64,000 nucleotides of DNA from Algoriphagus aquimarinus (GCF_900112005.1 NZ_FOKK01000003.1:62001-126000), one strand, 5' to 3'. Shown: positions 32,406 through 41,538, numbered from the stretch's first letter. The notes: generated by a model from the sequence alone, not told the origin. Program-made: numbers and translations.

Positions 32406-32831
32406 ATGCAAGCTAAAAAAGGAGATGCAGTTCAAGTGCATTATACCGGTAAATTAGAAGATGGAAGCGTATTTGATACTTCAGCAAATCGCGAACCGCT
32501 AGGATTTACCTTAGGCGACGGAAATATGATCAAGGGCTTCGATACAGCTGTTGATGGCATGACATTGGGTGACAAGGTTACCGTGACTATCCCTGCTGCG
32601 GAAGCGTACGGTGAGCGAAGAGATGACATGATGATTGAAGTGCCAAAGACGCAGGTACCTGCGGACATCAAACCTGAAGTTGGACTTGATCTGATGCTTC
32701 AAGGTGGAAATGGTCAGCCAATGCCTGTAAAGGTGGTAGCCATTGACGATGAGAAAGTCACTCTTGATGCAAACCATCAGTTGGCTGGTAAAGACTTGAT
32801 CTTTGATATTGAGTTGGTGAAAGTCAATTAA
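32406..32831 (+). CDS. FKBP-type peptidyl-prolyl cis-trans isomerase, SlyD-like
   Basis: The 141-residue cytosolic isomerase/chaperone starts with VQVHYTGKLEDGSVFDTS, then LGDGNMIKGFDTAVDGMTLGDKVTVTIPAAEAYGER, the FKBP active-site strands. An inserted-in-flap region (about 70-120: MIEVPKTQVPADIKPEVGLDL...VKVVAIDDEKVTLDANHQLAGKDLIFDIELV) follows, as in SlyD. The His-rich metal-binding tail of E. coli SlyD is absent. The 34 codons upstream of the ATG at 32406 are open but lie over the promoter. A promoter box and a terminator frame it as a single-gene unit. Confidence 0.92.
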   Translation: MQAKKGDAVQVHYTGKLEDGSVFDTSANREPLGFTLGDGNMIKGFDTAVDGMTLGDKVTVTIPAAEAYGERRDDMMIEVPKTQVPADIKPEVGLDLMLQGGNGQPMPVKVVAIDDEKVTLDANHQLAGKDLIFDIELVKVN

Positions 32832-32857
32832 TATTCAATACTCTACTTAGAGTGAAG

Positions 32858-32888
32858 ACAGTTCTGATTTTTCAGAACTGTTTTTTTT
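32858..32888 (+). terminator. Intrinsic terminator after the FKBP gene
   Basis: ACAGTTCTGA and TCAGAACTGT pair as a perfect 10-base stem around a short T-rich loop, followed by eight T residues. Confidence 0.92.
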
Positions 32889-33295
32889 ATGCCCAATATA
32901 TTTTTCCAATTTGGAATAGTAGATAATCGGGGCTATGTTTGATGTTAATCTAAATGAAAGGGCAGTTAGTAACTGTTTTTAGATTGAGTAGAAATGATAT
33001 TGAAAAGTTCACATATCGCCCTATTTATTTTTATTGCATCTCTTTTGGATGCTATCTGTAAGCTTGATTTTTCTGCGTTCAAGCATAAGCTATTGCTGAA
33101 TATCCGTAAATCCCAGCTCATCTTTCTGTATTAATTAGCATTTGCGAGCATGCTAAAAAGATCCTTTAAATTTCATTAATTACTTGATGTGTAGAACTTT
33201 AAGTCTATACACTTGTGCTCGTGTATGAAATTTTCAGAAAAGAGGATTGTCGTTTTATATATTTCTAATTATAACTATAAAAAGGTATAAATATC
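32889..33295. other. Spacer before the 35-residue protein, no other gene seen
   Basis: About 400 bases of AT-rich DNA. Open frames are very short and none has a family-like sequence. The last ~60 bases (TTTTATATATTTCTAATTATAACTATAAAAAGG region) are strongly AT-rich and probably contain the promoter and leader of the small gene at 33296. Confidence 0.4.
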
Positions 33296-33403
33296 ATGGC
33301 AAGAGGTAAAGATTTAAAATCGCCAAGTGTTGACTTAAAAGCTAAAAAGCAGGAAAAAATCCAACAAAAACTAGAAGCTAAACAAACACGGAAAAGAAGA
33401 TAG
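33296..33403 (+). CDS. Small basic protein, 35 residues
   Basis: An ATG-started frame encodes M-A-R-G-K-D-L-K-S-P-S-V-D-L followed by a Lys/Gln/Glu-rich helix ending K-R-R. It is very basic and probably one long helix, with no signal peptide. Support that it is real: AAAAGG lies 12 bases before the ATG, a strong terminator follows 48 bases after the stop, and no other frame in this terminated unit is longer. I recognise no family. It could bind nucleic acid or the ribosome, but that is only a guess from charge. Confidence 0.65.
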   Translation: MARGKDLKSPSVDLKAKKQEKIQQKLEAKQTRKRR

Positions 33404-33451
33404 ATTTAGAGATAGTTGCTCTATGTAATTTTCTAATATAACCTTGTATTT

Positions 33452-33486
33452 AAACAGGTGTAGCTATTAGCTTCACCTGTTTTTTT
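33452..33486 (+). terminator. Intrinsic terminator after the small basic protein gene
   Basis: Stem AAACAGGTG and CACCTGTTT, extended inward by AGCT and AGCT around ATT, followed by a T run. It gives the small gene its own transcript end. Confidence 0.9.
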
Positions 33487-33576
33487 CTTTTGCACTAATA
33501 CCTTCAGTAGTGTTTTTAATATGTTTTAAATCATATGTGAAGTAGCCTATTTTTCTTAAAACCAATTTCAAGCTTG

Positions 33577-33609
33577 AAAAAAGGTGATGAATTTAAAATT
33601 CACCACCTT
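33577..33609 (-). terminator. Intrinsic terminator after the AhpD-like gene
   Basis: On the minus strand AAGGTGGTGAATTT and AAATTCATCACCTT pair with one mismatch and are followed by six T residues, 10 bases past the AhpD-like stop. Confidence 0.75.
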
Positions 33610-33618
33610 ATATTTTGC

Positions 33619-34164
33619 TTAAAGTTCTGGAGCAACAGGGAAATCAATTGCAAAACCAGCTAGATTGTGAATGTAATTGCTAATGATTTTGTCGCCAATC
33701 ACCATGACAACATCTATGAGGTTTGCTTCGGTATAACCTGCATTAAAGAAATCAGCCTTTGCATCGTTGCTGGCTTGTCCTCTTTGTTCAACAACTATGG
33801 CTGTGAATTTTGCCAACGCGTCTATTTTGCTATCAAAGCTTGCTACTCCGCTTCTGATTTCTAACACTTGCTCCTCCGTGAATCCATTCATTTTGCCTAA
33901 TACGGTATGTGCTGATTGGCAATAGCGACATCCATTGATTTGGCTGGTTACAAGATTAATTACTTCTCTTTCTTTTGCTTTTAATGTTGACTTTCTTCCT
34001 TGTAAAGCTAAATAGTCAGGGAGTGCGGTTTCATTTTTCGCATAGTAGGCGTATAGGTTTGGCACCATGCCCATTTGTTTTTTGAGTTGGTCAAAAATAG
34101 CTTGGTTGCTTTCGGAAACTTCGTCTCTTGTTGGTATGCTGAACTGTGCTGTTGTAGTACTCAT
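33619..34164 (-). CDS. Carboxymuconolactone decarboxylase/AhpD family protein
   Basis: The 181-residue all-helical protein carries the AhpD redox motif: NGCRYCQSAHTVLGK (about 78-92) with CxxC and the following His. A preceding Glu in LKAKEREVINLV completes the proton relay. Such proteins reduce peroxides with a thiol partner. The N-terminal MGMVPNLYAYYAKNETALPDYLAL region matches the peroxidase-related subgroup. CATCTTTG on the minus strand at 34201-34208 is one base off the -7 consensus at a sensible distance. The AraC-type gene upstream, same strand, may regulate it. Confidence 0.88.
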   Translation of the reverse strand: MSTTTAQFSIPTRDEVSESNQAIFDQLKKQMGMVPNLYAYYAKNETALPDYLALQGRKSTLKAKEREVINLVTSQINGCRYCQSAHTVLGKMNGFTEEQVLEIRSGVASFDSKIDALAKFTAIVVEQRGQASNDAKADFFNAGYTEANLIDVVMVIGDKIISNYIHNLAGFAIDFPVAPEL

Positions 34165-34306
34165 TTTGTTCGTCTTTTATTGTTAGTATTAATTACAATA
34201 CAAAGATGAGGGAAGTGGAGGGTGATGAGTTAGGCTGCAATTCCTTAGTACTTGGCAATATTTCCCGAACAGTCTTTTTGAGTGTGATTTCAGTGAAAAA
34301 ATAGGA

Positions 34307-35134
34307 TCAATGGACCATATCTCTATACTCTCTGGGTGAACATCCTTCATTGTTCTTGAAAAAACGGCTAAAGCTTTGAATGTCTTGAAAGCCCAGTTCA
34401 TAGCCAATCTCAGAAACGTCCTTTTCAGTATAGTATATCATCCTTCGTGCTTCCAACAGTATCCGCTCTTGGATAAATTTTAAGGGTGATTTTTGCCCTA
34501 TTTTCTTAAAAGTGTTAGTAATTGTTTTTGGAGATTTATAAAGCATATCGGCATATTCTGCCACGCTGTGTTTCTCTCGAAAATGAGATTCTACCAAGAA
34601 ATTGAACTCCCTTACCAGATCATGTTGGGATTTGCTGAGTTCTTCGTGCTGAGGTTGGTTTTTATATATTCTGGCACAAAGGATAAGAATACGTTTCAGC
34701 ATCATTTGAAGCATTTCCTGCTGTAGATTGTCTTCCATCTCAAATTCGAGGCTGGCCATCTTCCATGCTGTTTGAAGAACCTCAAGTTCCATCCCAAAAG
34801 CTGAGATAATAGGGAGTTTGGCAGCGCCATAATATAGAATACCCTTACAGCCTACTTCGCTATCATGATCTAGTATGCAATAAAATGGTCGGTTGAATCT
34901 TAGTAGATTAACGGTGTTGATATGCTCGTATTCTAGTTGATGAAACTGCGTGAGCGTTACTATGTCGTTCTTGTTGAAAGTATAGGGTATTCTGTCTATT
35001 TTGATTCGGTTGTGATCGGAGGTGAACCATAGAAGGCGCAAAGTTTCTGGCTGAGTTTCCTTCAAATGCAGGCAGTTGTGATCATTGATTTCTTGTGCCT
35101 CAAAGTATTCCCCTGTTTTCCCTGTGAATTTCAT
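34307..35134 (-). CDS. AraC family transcriptional regulator
   Basis: The 275-residue regulator has a C-terminal AraC HTH pair (about 180-272: HSVAEYADMLYKSPKTITNTFKKIGQKSPLKFIQERILLEARRMIYYTEKDVSEIGYELGFQDIQSFSRFFKNNEGCSPREYR). The N-terminal half (1-130) is a cupin-like sensing domain with HDSEVGCKGILYYG. The ligand is unknown. It sits 142 bases upstream of the AhpD-like gene in the same direction and 9 bases downstream of the propeller-like gene, so it may be read from the lpxH promoter as well as controlling its neighbour. Confidence 0.92.
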   Translation of the reverse strand: MKFTGKTGEYFEAQEINDHNCLHLKETQPETLRLLWFTSDHNRIKIDRIPYTFNKNDIVTLTQFHQLEYEHINTVNLLRFNRPFYCILDHDSEVGCKGILYYGAAKLPIISAFGMELEVLQTAWKMASLEFEMEDNLQQEMLQMMLKRILILCARIYKNQPQHEELSKSQHDLVREFNFLVESHFREKHSVAEYADMLYKSPKTITNTFKKIGQKSPLKFIQERILLEARRMIYYTEKDVSEIGYELGFQDIQSFSRFFKNNEGCSPREYRDMVH

Positions 35135-35143
35135 GACGCCTTC

Positions 35144-35974
35144 TTATTGTATGGTTTTTAGCCAGCTCGGTAGGTGATATAGACTAATTGTATCCTTGGA
35201 GACAATAGCAAGCCTTTCTTGTCCGATTTGAAGGTAAGAGGCTTCTGAGTTATCCAACTGAGCCAGAGTAAGAGTTTCATTGGTAGATAGAGATACAGCC
35301 ATTAGCTTTCCCGCTTCTAACCATAGCAGATGGTCCTTGTAGTAGCATAATTTGTTGATTCCTATGACTGCTACTTTTCGCATTAGGTTACCTTGATTAT
35401 CAAAAATGAAAATTCCTGTAGTAGGCACATTGATAAATAGCCTGTTTTTGAATTCACGGATTTCTGAGATATTTAGATCTTCGGATGCTAAAATTAAATT
35501 GAGCGGTTGAGATTGAATAATCAGATTTCGTAGGTAATCTAATGACTTCAAGTTCAGATCAGATTCATCCCAAACCCAGATGACATTATTATTTCCGAGT
35601 GTCGCAGCCTTGGCTAAATTGATTTCAGTTGGAGAAAATCCTTTTTCTGCCAAAGGATTCAGAAATCTATCTAGGATTCTATACTCTTGGAGGTCTGCCG
35701 AAAAGCTGAAAATATTCACTGTCCAGCTAGCTTCTAATTGATTTAATCTCCCTTGACGGGCTGGAGAAAATAGGTTGAGCTGCTTTCCTTCCTGGCTGTA
35801 AAGATAAATGTCACCAGAAGTATTGCTGGCGAATAATTGATCCTTGGTGTCAAAAGAAATCAGGTCAAGAGTTTCAAGTGATATTTCTGCAAGTGGGGCA
35901 CCAAGCTTTGGCGGCGTTTGTGCAGAAGCTACAAGTGGCAGAAACAAATAAATAAGCAGCCCTAGCGATTTCAT
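35144..35974 (-). CDS. Exported beta-propeller-like protein of unknown function
   Basis: The 276-residue protein has a signal peptide (MKSLGLLIYLFLPLVASAQ). The mature part has repeated ~40-residue strand-rich units with D-x-x-G turns (FASNTSGDIYLYSQEGK, IFIFDNQGNLMRKVAV, LWLEAGKLMAVSLSTNE), like NHL/WD propeller blades but without a clean consensus. Its ATG overlaps the lpxH stop by 4 bases, so the two are translationally coupled. A role in envelope or lipid A biology is suggested only by that coupling. I do not recognise a named family. Confidence 0.7.
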   Translation of the reverse strand: MKSLGLLIYLFLPLVASAQTPPKLGAPLAEISLETLDLISFDTKDQLFASNTSGDIYLYSQEGKQLNLFSPARQGRLNQLEASWTVNIFSFSADLQEYRILDRFLNPLAEKGFSPTEINLAKAATLGNNNVIWVWDESDLNLKSLDYLRNLIIQSQPLNLILASEDLNISEIREFKNRLFINVPTTGIFIFDNQGNLMRKVAVIGINKLCYYKDHLLWLEAGKLMAVSLSTNETLTLAQLDNSEASYLQIGQERLAIVSKDTISLYHLPSWLKTIQ

Positions 35975-36747
35975 CCTTTGAAGGTAATGAGCTTTGTTCC
36001 GTGAGCATCAAATTCAAGGTAGGTGTTTTGAGAAACCCACTCTCCAAGGTTGTAATAGGTAGAGTTTGATCCAACTTCAAGTTCCAATGGCAGGTGTCTA
36101 TGCCCGAAAATATAGTAATCGTGGTGTTTCTTTTCCTCCAATTCCTTGCAATACGTCCAAAGCCATTCGTCGTCGCCAAGAAAGTGGCTTTCATCTTTTT
36201 CGATATTGGTAATGCGGCTATGTCCTGACCAAGATTTGGCGAGTTTCATTCCTAGATCGGGATGAAACCAACGGAAAAGCCATTGAGCTATTGGGTTTGT
36301 AAACACTTTCTTCAGAAACTTATAAGAATTGTCTCCAGGACCTAGACCGTCTCCATGGCCAACTAATATTGATTTTCCTTCAACTTTCAGCTCTATTGGA
36401 TGGGTGTATACTGGGATTCCGAGCTCAATGGTGAAGTAATCTTTCATCCATAAATCATGATTTCCAGTGAAAAAAATGATAGGAATACCACGATCTCTGA
36501 GTTGACTTATTTTAGAAATAAATAGAATAAAACCTTTTGGAATTACCTGACCATACTCAAACCAAAAGTCGAAGATATCACCAACCAAAAAGATGGCAGC
36601 GGCATCATCTGCAATTGAATCAAGCCACCGAATTATTCTTTTTTCACGGATCTTGCTTTCCACATCATTTGGCGCTCCAAGATGAAAGTCAGATGCGAAA
36701 TAGAGTTTTTTTCCTTTCAGCGGAAAGTCCAAAGGGTTTGATTGCAT
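35971..36747 (-). CDS. lpxH: UDP-2,3-diacylglucosamine diphosphatase
   Basis: The 258-residue calcineurin-like phosphoesterase cleaves UDP-2,3-diacylglucosamine to lipid X in lipid A synthesis at the inner membrane surface. Metal motifs are in order: DFHLG near 19-23, GDIFDFWFEYG, GNHD, HGDGLGPGD and FGHRH. A long helical cap (FLKKVFTNPIAQWLFRWFHPDLGMKLAKSW) matches LpxH. The start is the ATG at 36747; the longer frame would need a TTG and covers the promoter box. A TATCTTTG box lies only 3 bases before this ATG, so the mRNA may be leaderless. It is coupled to the propeller-like gene. Confidence 0.92.
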   Translation of the reverse strand: MQSNPLDFPLKGKKLYFASDFHLGAPNDVESKIREKRIIRWLDSIADDAAAIFLVGDIFDFWFEYGQVIPKGFILFISKISQLRDRGIPIIFFTGNHDLWMKDYFTIELGIPVYTHPIELKVEGKSILVGHGDGLGPGDNSYKFLKKVFTNPIAQWLFRWFHPDLGMKLAKSWSGHSRITNIEKDESHFLGDDEWLWTYCKELEEKKHHDYYIFGHRHLPLELEVGSNSTYYNLGEWVSQNTYLEFDAHGTKLITFKG

Positions 36748-36750
36748 GGC

Positions 36751-36758
36751 CAAAGATA
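36751..36758 (-). promoter_or_regulatory. -7 box abutting the lpxH start codon
   Basis: The minus strand reads TATCTTTG, an exact consensus match, ending 3 bases before the lpxH ATG. Transcription would then begin at or near the A of ATG. The ftsH terminator lies just upstream, which supports a new promoter here. Confidence 0.55.
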
Positions 36759-36779
36759 AACTTGCGGATACTAAAACAA

Positions 36780-36806
36780 AAAAGCCCCGAGCTAGTCGGG
36801 GCTTTT
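36780..36806 (-). terminator. Intrinsic terminator after ftsH
   Basis: AAAAGCCCCGA and TCGGGGCTTTT form a perfect 11-base stem with a 5-base loop, followed by a T run on the minus strand. It begins one base after the ftsH stop and separates ftsH from lpxH. Confidence 0.92.
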
Positions 36807-36807
36807 A

Positions 36808-38880
36808 TTATAAAATTCTATTATCAGAATTTGGCTCCGGAATCGGATCAATCAGTGGATCTGATGATTCAGGATTTTCATCTTCACCTTCTGAGGAAAT
36901 CAAGTCAGGTACTTTAGGCTTATCCTTTTTATTGGTGAAAGCTTGGTAAGTAGTTTCCTTTTCAAAAGGTCTTTTACCAATCAAACGCTCCAAATCAGCT
37001 TGGAATAGGATCTCTTTTTCCAATAACTCTTTAGCTAATATTTCCAATTCTTTAATGCGGTGAGTCAGCAATTCTTTGGTTCTGTCATAAGCCGACTGAA
37101 TCAGTTTTCTCACTTCCTCATCAATCACCTCAGCGGTAGATTCAGAGTAAGGTTTGGTCATTTTATACCCGTCCGCTTTAGAATCGTAGAATGAAACGTT
37201 ACCAATTTTGTCGTTCATACCATAGACAGATACGATAGAGTAGGCAAGTTTTGTCACTCGCTCCAAATCGCTCAATGCTCCGGTAGAAATTTTCTTGAAG
37301 ATGATTTCTTCAGCAGCACGACCACCTAGAGTCATACACATTTCGTCCATCAACTGCTCCGTTTGATACAAGAACTGCTCTTTTGGAAGGTATTGAGCAT
37401 AGCCCAACGCTGCCACTCCACGAGGAACGATACTTACTTTGACCAAAGGGTCCGCATGCTCCAAGAACCAGCCAGCTACTGCGTGACCTGCTTCGTGGAA
37501 TGCAACGATTTTCTTTTCCTCTGGAGAGATGATTTTATTTTTCTTTTCCAAACCACCGATTACTCTATCGACTGCGTCCTGGAAATCCTGCATATCTACT
37601 GCATTCTTATTTCTTCTAGCTGCGATCAAAGCGGCTTCATTACATACGTTTGCGATTTCAGCACCAGCGAAACCTGGAGTCTGAGCAGCACACTTCTTAG
37701 GATCTACATCATCAGCCGTTTTGATTGGCTTCAAGTGAACTTTGAAAATAGCCTCACGACCATTGATGTCTGGTTTGTCGATTGATATCTGTCTGTCAAA
37801 ACGTCCCGGTCTTAGTAACGCGCTATCAAGCACATCAGGTCTGTTAGTTGCAGCAACTACAATTACACCTGTGTCAGTTCCGAATCCATCCATTTCTACC
37901 AATAGAGAGTTAAGCGTATTCTCTCTTTCGTCATTGGAACCTGGCATCTGGCCTTTACCTCTAGATCTACCGATTGCGTCTATCTCATCGATAAAGATGA
38001 TACACGGCGCTTTCTCTTTGGCTTGCTTAAATAAGTCACGAACTCTAGCAGCACCTACACCTACGAACATCTCTACGAAATCAGAACCTGAAAGAGTAAA
38101 GAATGGAACGCCCGCTTCTCCTGCAACAGCTTTTGCAAGCAAGGTTTTACCTGTACCTGGAGGGCCTACGAGCAACGCACCTTTAGGTATTTTACCGCCT
38201 AGTTTGGTGAATTTCCCTGGGTTCTGTAGGAATTCAACGATTTCCTGAACTTCTTCTTTTGCTTCGTCAAGTCCAGCAACATTGTCAAAAGTGATTTTGA
38301 CTTTGTTTTCAGCATCGAACAACTGAGCTTTAGATTTGCCCACATTGAATATCTGTCCACCTGGCCCAGATGGTCCAGACATTCTTCTCATCATAAACCA
38401 GAAAAGAACAAATAGTAAGATCAAGAAGCCAAAGCTGCTGAAGTAGCTACCCCAGTTTTCTTCCGTTGCAACCGATAATTCTATGCGATCCTCTTGTGGA
38501 ACTTGTTCCTTCAAAGTATCGAAATCATTTGCAAATTTCTCAATAGAAGCTACCTGAAAAGAATAGTGAGGTCCTGCGGGATTGAAAAATGAAGAATTGG
38601 ATTCCAATTCTGTCTTGTATTTATCAGTAGATAAAGCAGAAGATTTTAGTGTAATGTCCACTCGTTCCATGTTTTTGACCATGGTCACTTTAGAAACATC
38701 TCCCACCAAATACATGTCCTCAAATCTCTTTTGAGTGATGTCAACCACCGAGTTCCTGTTTTGGATATAAGTAAGTCCAAGTAGGACAGCTACTGCAGCA
38801 ATAATCAGGTAAAGCTGAAAATTGGGCTTTTGAGGTGTCTTTGGGGTGAATTTTTTAGTTTTATTTTTTGTGTCGCTCAT
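36808..38880 (-). CDS. ftsH: ATP-dependent zinc metalloprotease FtsH
   Basis: The 690-residue hexameric membrane protease degrades misfolded membrane proteins and short-lived regulators. A membrane helix at about 21-38, a periplasmic domain at about 40-148, a second helix at about 149-165, Walker A GPPGTGKT (239-246), Walker B IIFIDEID (about 294-301), SRH with [10 protein letters not shown], and the zinc site HEAGH (462-466) are all intact. The C-terminal ~40 residues are an acidic, Pro/Ser-rich tail ([20 protein letters not shown]). It lies 65 bases after rsfS, probably in one operon, and ends in a strong terminator. Confidence 0.97.
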   Translation of the reverse strand: MSDTKNKTKKFTPKTPQKPNFQLYLIIAAVAVLLGLTYIQNRNSVVDITQKRFEDMYLVGDVSKVTMVKNMERVDITLKSSALSTDKYKTELESNSSFFNPAGPHYSFQVASIEKFANDFDTLKEQVPQEDRIELSVATEENWGSYFSSFGFLILLFVLFWFMMRRMSGPSGPGGQIFNVGKSKAQLFDAENKVKITFDNVAGLDEAKEEVQEIVEFLQNPGKFTKLGGKIPKGALLVGPPGTGKTLLAKAVAGEAGVPFFTLSGSDFVEMFVGVGAARVRDLFKQAKEKAPCIIFIDEIDAIGRSRGKGQMPGSNDERENTLNSLLVEMDGFGTDTGVIVVAATNRPDVLDSALLRPGRFDRQISIDKPDINGREAIFKVHLKPIKTADDVDPKKCAAQTPGFAGAEIANVCNEAALIAARRNKNAVDMQDFQDAVDRVIGGLEKKNKIISPEEKKIVAFHEAGHAVAGWFLEHADPLVKVSIVPRGVAALGYAQYLPKEQFLYQTEQLMDEMCMTLGGRAAEEIIFKKISTGALSDLERVTKLAYSIVSVYGMNDKIGNVSFYDSKADGYKMTKPYSESTAEVIDEEVRKLIQSAYDRTKELLTHRIKELEILAKELLEKEILFQADLERLIGKRPFEKETTYQAFTNKKDKPKVPDLISSEGEDENPESSDPLIDPIPEPNSDNRIL

Positions 38881-38945
38881 TTCTTGTTAGGGTAATTCTA
38901 TAAACTTAAGGTAAAACGGAAGAGGGAGATGAAAGTTTGCAGGGA

Positions 38946-39302
38946 TTAACCTACTTGGGTAACTTTAGCATCGCCCCATAGCTCTTCCAATCCATAAAAT
39001 GCTCTCTTGTCTTTAAGGAAAATATGTGCTACAACGTTCACATAGTCAACCAAAATCCATTGTCGACTACTTTTTCCTTCACTTTTCCAGGGGTTTCCTT
39101 GACCGATTTTTATCACTTCTTCTTCAATAGAATCCGCGATAGCATCGAGTTGAGTGTCAGAGTTGCCTGAGCAAATAACAAAAAAATCTGTTACAGTATT
39201 TTTCACATCTCTAAGATCCATCAACACAATGTCAGAAGCTTTTTTCTCCTCCATTCCTTTGATGATTACTTTGCTCAGCTCTTCTGCTGTCATATTATTC
39301 AT
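38946..39302 (-). CDS. rsfS: Ribosome silencing factor RsfS
   Basis: The 118-residue protein binds ribosomal protein uL14 and blocks subunit joining in poor nutrition. It shows KASDIVLMDLRDVKNTVTDFFVICSGNSDTQLDAIADSIEEE and then KSSRQWILVDYVNVVAHIFLKDKRAFYGLEELWGDA, the full family pattern. It is the first gene of the rsfS-ftsH unit, divergent from birA with only 55 bases between. That gap holds a TATCTTCG box on the minus strand. The rsfS-ftsH order is common in Bacteroidota. Confidence 0.96.
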   Translation of the reverse strand: MNNMTAEELSKVIIKGMEEKKASDIVLMDLRDVKNTVTDFFVICSGNSDTQLDAIADSIEEEVIKIGQGNPWKSEGKSSRQWILVDYVNVVAHIFLKDKRAFYGLEELWGDAKVTQVG

Positions 39303-39317
39303 TTAATTTTACAATGC

Positions 39318-39325
39318 CGAAGATA
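39318..39325 (-). promoter_or_regulatory. Variant -7 box (TAnnTTCG) for rsfS-ftsH
   Basis: The minus strand reads TATCTTCG, one base off TAnnTTTG, 16 bases before the rsfS ATG. The same TTCG ending recurs before the SDR, DUF4494 and YigZ genes at similar distances, which raises its credibility. Confidence 0.4.
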
Positions 39326-39357
39326 AAAAACATACTTATTCGACCAACTCAAAATTT

Positions 39358-40116
39358 ATGTATAAAATTCTTGCCAATACGATTTTTTTAGGGAAAGATG
39401 TTCATTTCCTGCCAGAGTGTCATTCGACTAATGACATCGCATTGAATTTGGTCAGGCAAAGGCAGGCTGATGAAGGTAGCGTAATAATTTGTGATCATCA
39501 GACCAAAGGGAAGGGGCAACGAGGCAATTTATGGCAATCTCATGCAGGGAAGAACTTAATTTTTTCGCTGGTGCTTCGGCCAGATTTCATGGATCTATCT
39601 GAGCAGTTTTATTTGAATATGGCTGTCTCGAATAGTATCCGGCGCTTGCTGCAGGACTATGTGCCACATTTAGAAGTGAAATGGCCGAATGATTTAATCG
39701 TGCCTGGGTTTGGAAAGGTTGGAGGGATCTTAATTGAAAATACTTTTTCAGGTAAAGAATGGGAATATGCCGTTGTTGGAATTGGGTTGAATATTAATCA
39801 GCGTGAATTTGAATCCGCAAATGCTGCCTCGATTAGCACTATTACAGGAAGTCAATTTGAACTCGAAGAGATATTTCGTCTATTAATCACTCAACTGGAG
39901 CAGGGCTATATTCAGTTGAAAAAAGGAAAGTGGAATGAGATAAAGGCAGAATACCTGATGCATTTATATAGAATGGATTCATGGGCAAATTATTCCGCCG
40001 AAGGGAAACAATTCTCAGGTAAAATAGTTGGAATAAATGCAGACGGGAAACTTCAGGTGGAATTGAAAGATGGTGAAATAGCCATTTTTGGATTAAAAGA
40101 GATCTCTTTTCTATAG
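39358..40116 (+). CDS. birA: Biotin--[acetyl-CoA-carboxylase] ligase
   Basis: The 252-residue biotin protein ligase activates biotin with ATP and attaches it to a carboxyl carrier lysine. Motif KGKGQRGNLWQS (about 48-59) is the GRGRxGRxW-type biotinyl-AMP loop. VKWPNDLIV (about 112-120) supplies the catalytic Lys, and KVGGILIEN plus VVGIGLNIN complete the site. A small C-terminal SH3-like domain (about 205-252) is present. There is no N-terminal DNA-binding domain, so this is a group I enzyme that does not repress biotin genes. It is divergent from rsfS. Confidence 0.95.
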   Translation: MYKILANTIFLGKDVHFLPECHSTNDIALNLVRQRQADEGSVIICDHQTKGKGQRGNLWQSHAGKNLIFSLVLRPDFMDLSEQFYLNMAVSNSIRRLLQDYVPHLEVKWPNDLIVPGFGKVGGILIENTFSGKEWEYAVVGIGLNINQREFESANAASISTITGSQFELEEIFRLLITQLEQGYIQLKKGKWNEIKAEYLMHLYRMDSWANYSAEGKQFSGKIVGINADGKLQVELKDGEIAIFGLKEISFL

Positions 40117-40150
40117 TAGGCCTCTATTTTAGATTCCAAATTTTATGCGG

Positions 40151-40158
40151 TACCTTTG
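40151..40158 (+). promoter_or_regulatory. Bacteroidota -7 box for ahcY
   Basis: TACCTTTG is an exact TAnnTTTG match, 40 bases before the ahcY ATG. The leader would be about 33 bases, too short for an SAH riboswitch. Confidence 0.65.
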
Positions 40159-40197
40159 CAGAGGTTTTAGTGAAAAAATACGTTAACTATCAATATT

Positions 40198-41517
40198 ATG
40201 TCAGAAACTACATCTGAAAAGTACGTTCAATACAAGGTAAAAGACATTTCCTTGGCAGAGTGGGGAAGAAAAGAAATTAAATTGGCGGAAGCTGAAATGC
40301 CAGGTTTGATGTCACTTCGTGAGGAATATGGAGATGCTCAGCCTTTGAAAGGAGCTAGAATCGCAGGTTGTCTTCACATGACTATCCAAACTGCAGTTTT
40401 GATTGAGACTTTGGTTGCTCTTGGAGCAGAGGTGACTTGGTCATCTTGTAATATTTTTTCTACGCAGGATCACGCTGCTGCTGCTATTGCTGCTGCCGGT
40501 ATTTCTGTGTATGCATGGAAAGGTTTGAATGAGGAGGATTTTGACTGGTGTATTGAGCAGACATTGTTCTTCGGAGAAGATCGTCAGCCTCTAAACATGA
40601 TCTTGGATGATGGTGGAGATTTGACTAACATGGTCTTGGATCAGTATCCTGAGCTTGTTGGAGCGATCAAAGGTCTTTCTGAAGAGACTACTACTGGTGT
40701 TCACAGACTTTATGAGAGAATGAAGAATGGTACACTTCCTATGCCAGCTATCAATGTAAATGACTCAGTAACGAAGTCAAAATTTGATAACAAGTATGGT
40801 TGCAAAGAATCATTAGTAGATGCGATCAGAAGAGCAACTGACGTGATGATGGCTGGTAAAGTAGCTGTTGTTGGCGGTTATGGTGATGTAGGGAAAGGTT
40901 CTGCAGCCTCTTTGAGCGGTGCTGGAGCAAGAGTAATCGTTACTGAAATCGACCCGATCTGTGCACTTCAAGCGGCAATGGACGGATATGCAGTAAAGAA
41001 AATGGTAGATGCTGTGAAAGAAGCTGATATCATAGTTACAGCAACTGGAAACAAGAACATTATCACTGAGGAGCATTTCAGACTGATGAGAGATAAGACT
41101 ATCGTTTGTAACATCGGTCACTTCGATAATGAAATCGATATGGCTTGGTTGAACGGGACTTATGGTAATACTAAAATAGAGATTAAGCCTCAGGTCGATC
41201 TTTATAATGTAGACGGAAATGAAATCATCGTTTTGGCAGAAGGCCGTCTAGTAAACTTAGGTTGTGCTACAGGTCACCCATCATTCGTAATGTCCAACTC
41301 ATTTACGAACCAGACTTTGGCACAATTAGAGCTTTGGAATAATACGGATCAGTATAAGCCAGGTGTTTATGTTCTGCCTAAGCATTTGGATGAAAAAGTA
41401 GCTGCTTTGCACCTTTCTAAATTAGGAGTTGTGCTTGAAGAGCTTTCTCAGGAGCAAGCGGAATATATCGGAGTAACTGTAGAAGGGCCATTCAAGCCTG
41501 ACTATTACAGATATTAA
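40198..41517 (+). CDS. ahcY: Adenosylhomocysteinase
   Basis: The 439-residue NAD-dependent enzyme hydrolyses S-adenosylhomocysteine to homocysteine and adenosine, clearing the by-product of methylation. The substrate domain has [16 protein letters not shown] and [17 protein letters not shown]. The catalytic region has [17 protein letters not shown]. The NAD motif is [17 protein letters not shown]-terminal [27 protein letters not shown] and the closing KPDYYRY are conserved, with Lys and Tyr that reach the NAD of the neighbouring subunit. It has a promoter box upstream and a terminator directly after, so it is a single-gene unit. Confidence 0.97.
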   Translation: MSETTSEKYVQYKVKDISLAEWGRKEIKLAEAEMPGLMSLREEYGDAQPLKGARIAGCLHMTIQTAVLIETLVALGAEVTWSSCNIFSTQDHAAAAIAAAGISVYAWKGLNEEDFDWCIEQTLFFGEDRQPLNMILDDGGDLTNMVLDQYPELVGAIKGLSEETTTGVHRLYERMKNGTLPMPAINVNDSVTKSKFDNKYGCKESLVDAIRRATDVMMAGKVAVVGGYGDVGKGSAASLSGAGARVIVTEIDPICALQAAMDGYAVKKMVDAVKEADIIVTATGNKNIITEEHFRLMRDKTIVCNIGHFDNEIDMAWLNGTYGNTKIEIKPQVDLYNVDGNEIIVLAEGRLVNLGCATGHPSFVMSNSFTNQTLAQLELWNNTDQYKPGVYVLPKHLDEKVAALHLSKLGVVLEELSQEQAEYIGVTVEGPFKPDYYRY

Positions 41518-41538
41518 TAGACTAAAGAGTCAATATGA

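Noticed and set aside
40159-40197. Possible SAH riboswitch before ahcY
   Set aside because: Only about 33 bases lie between the predicted transcription start and the ATG, too few for the known SAH aptamer, and no pseudoknot pattern is visible.
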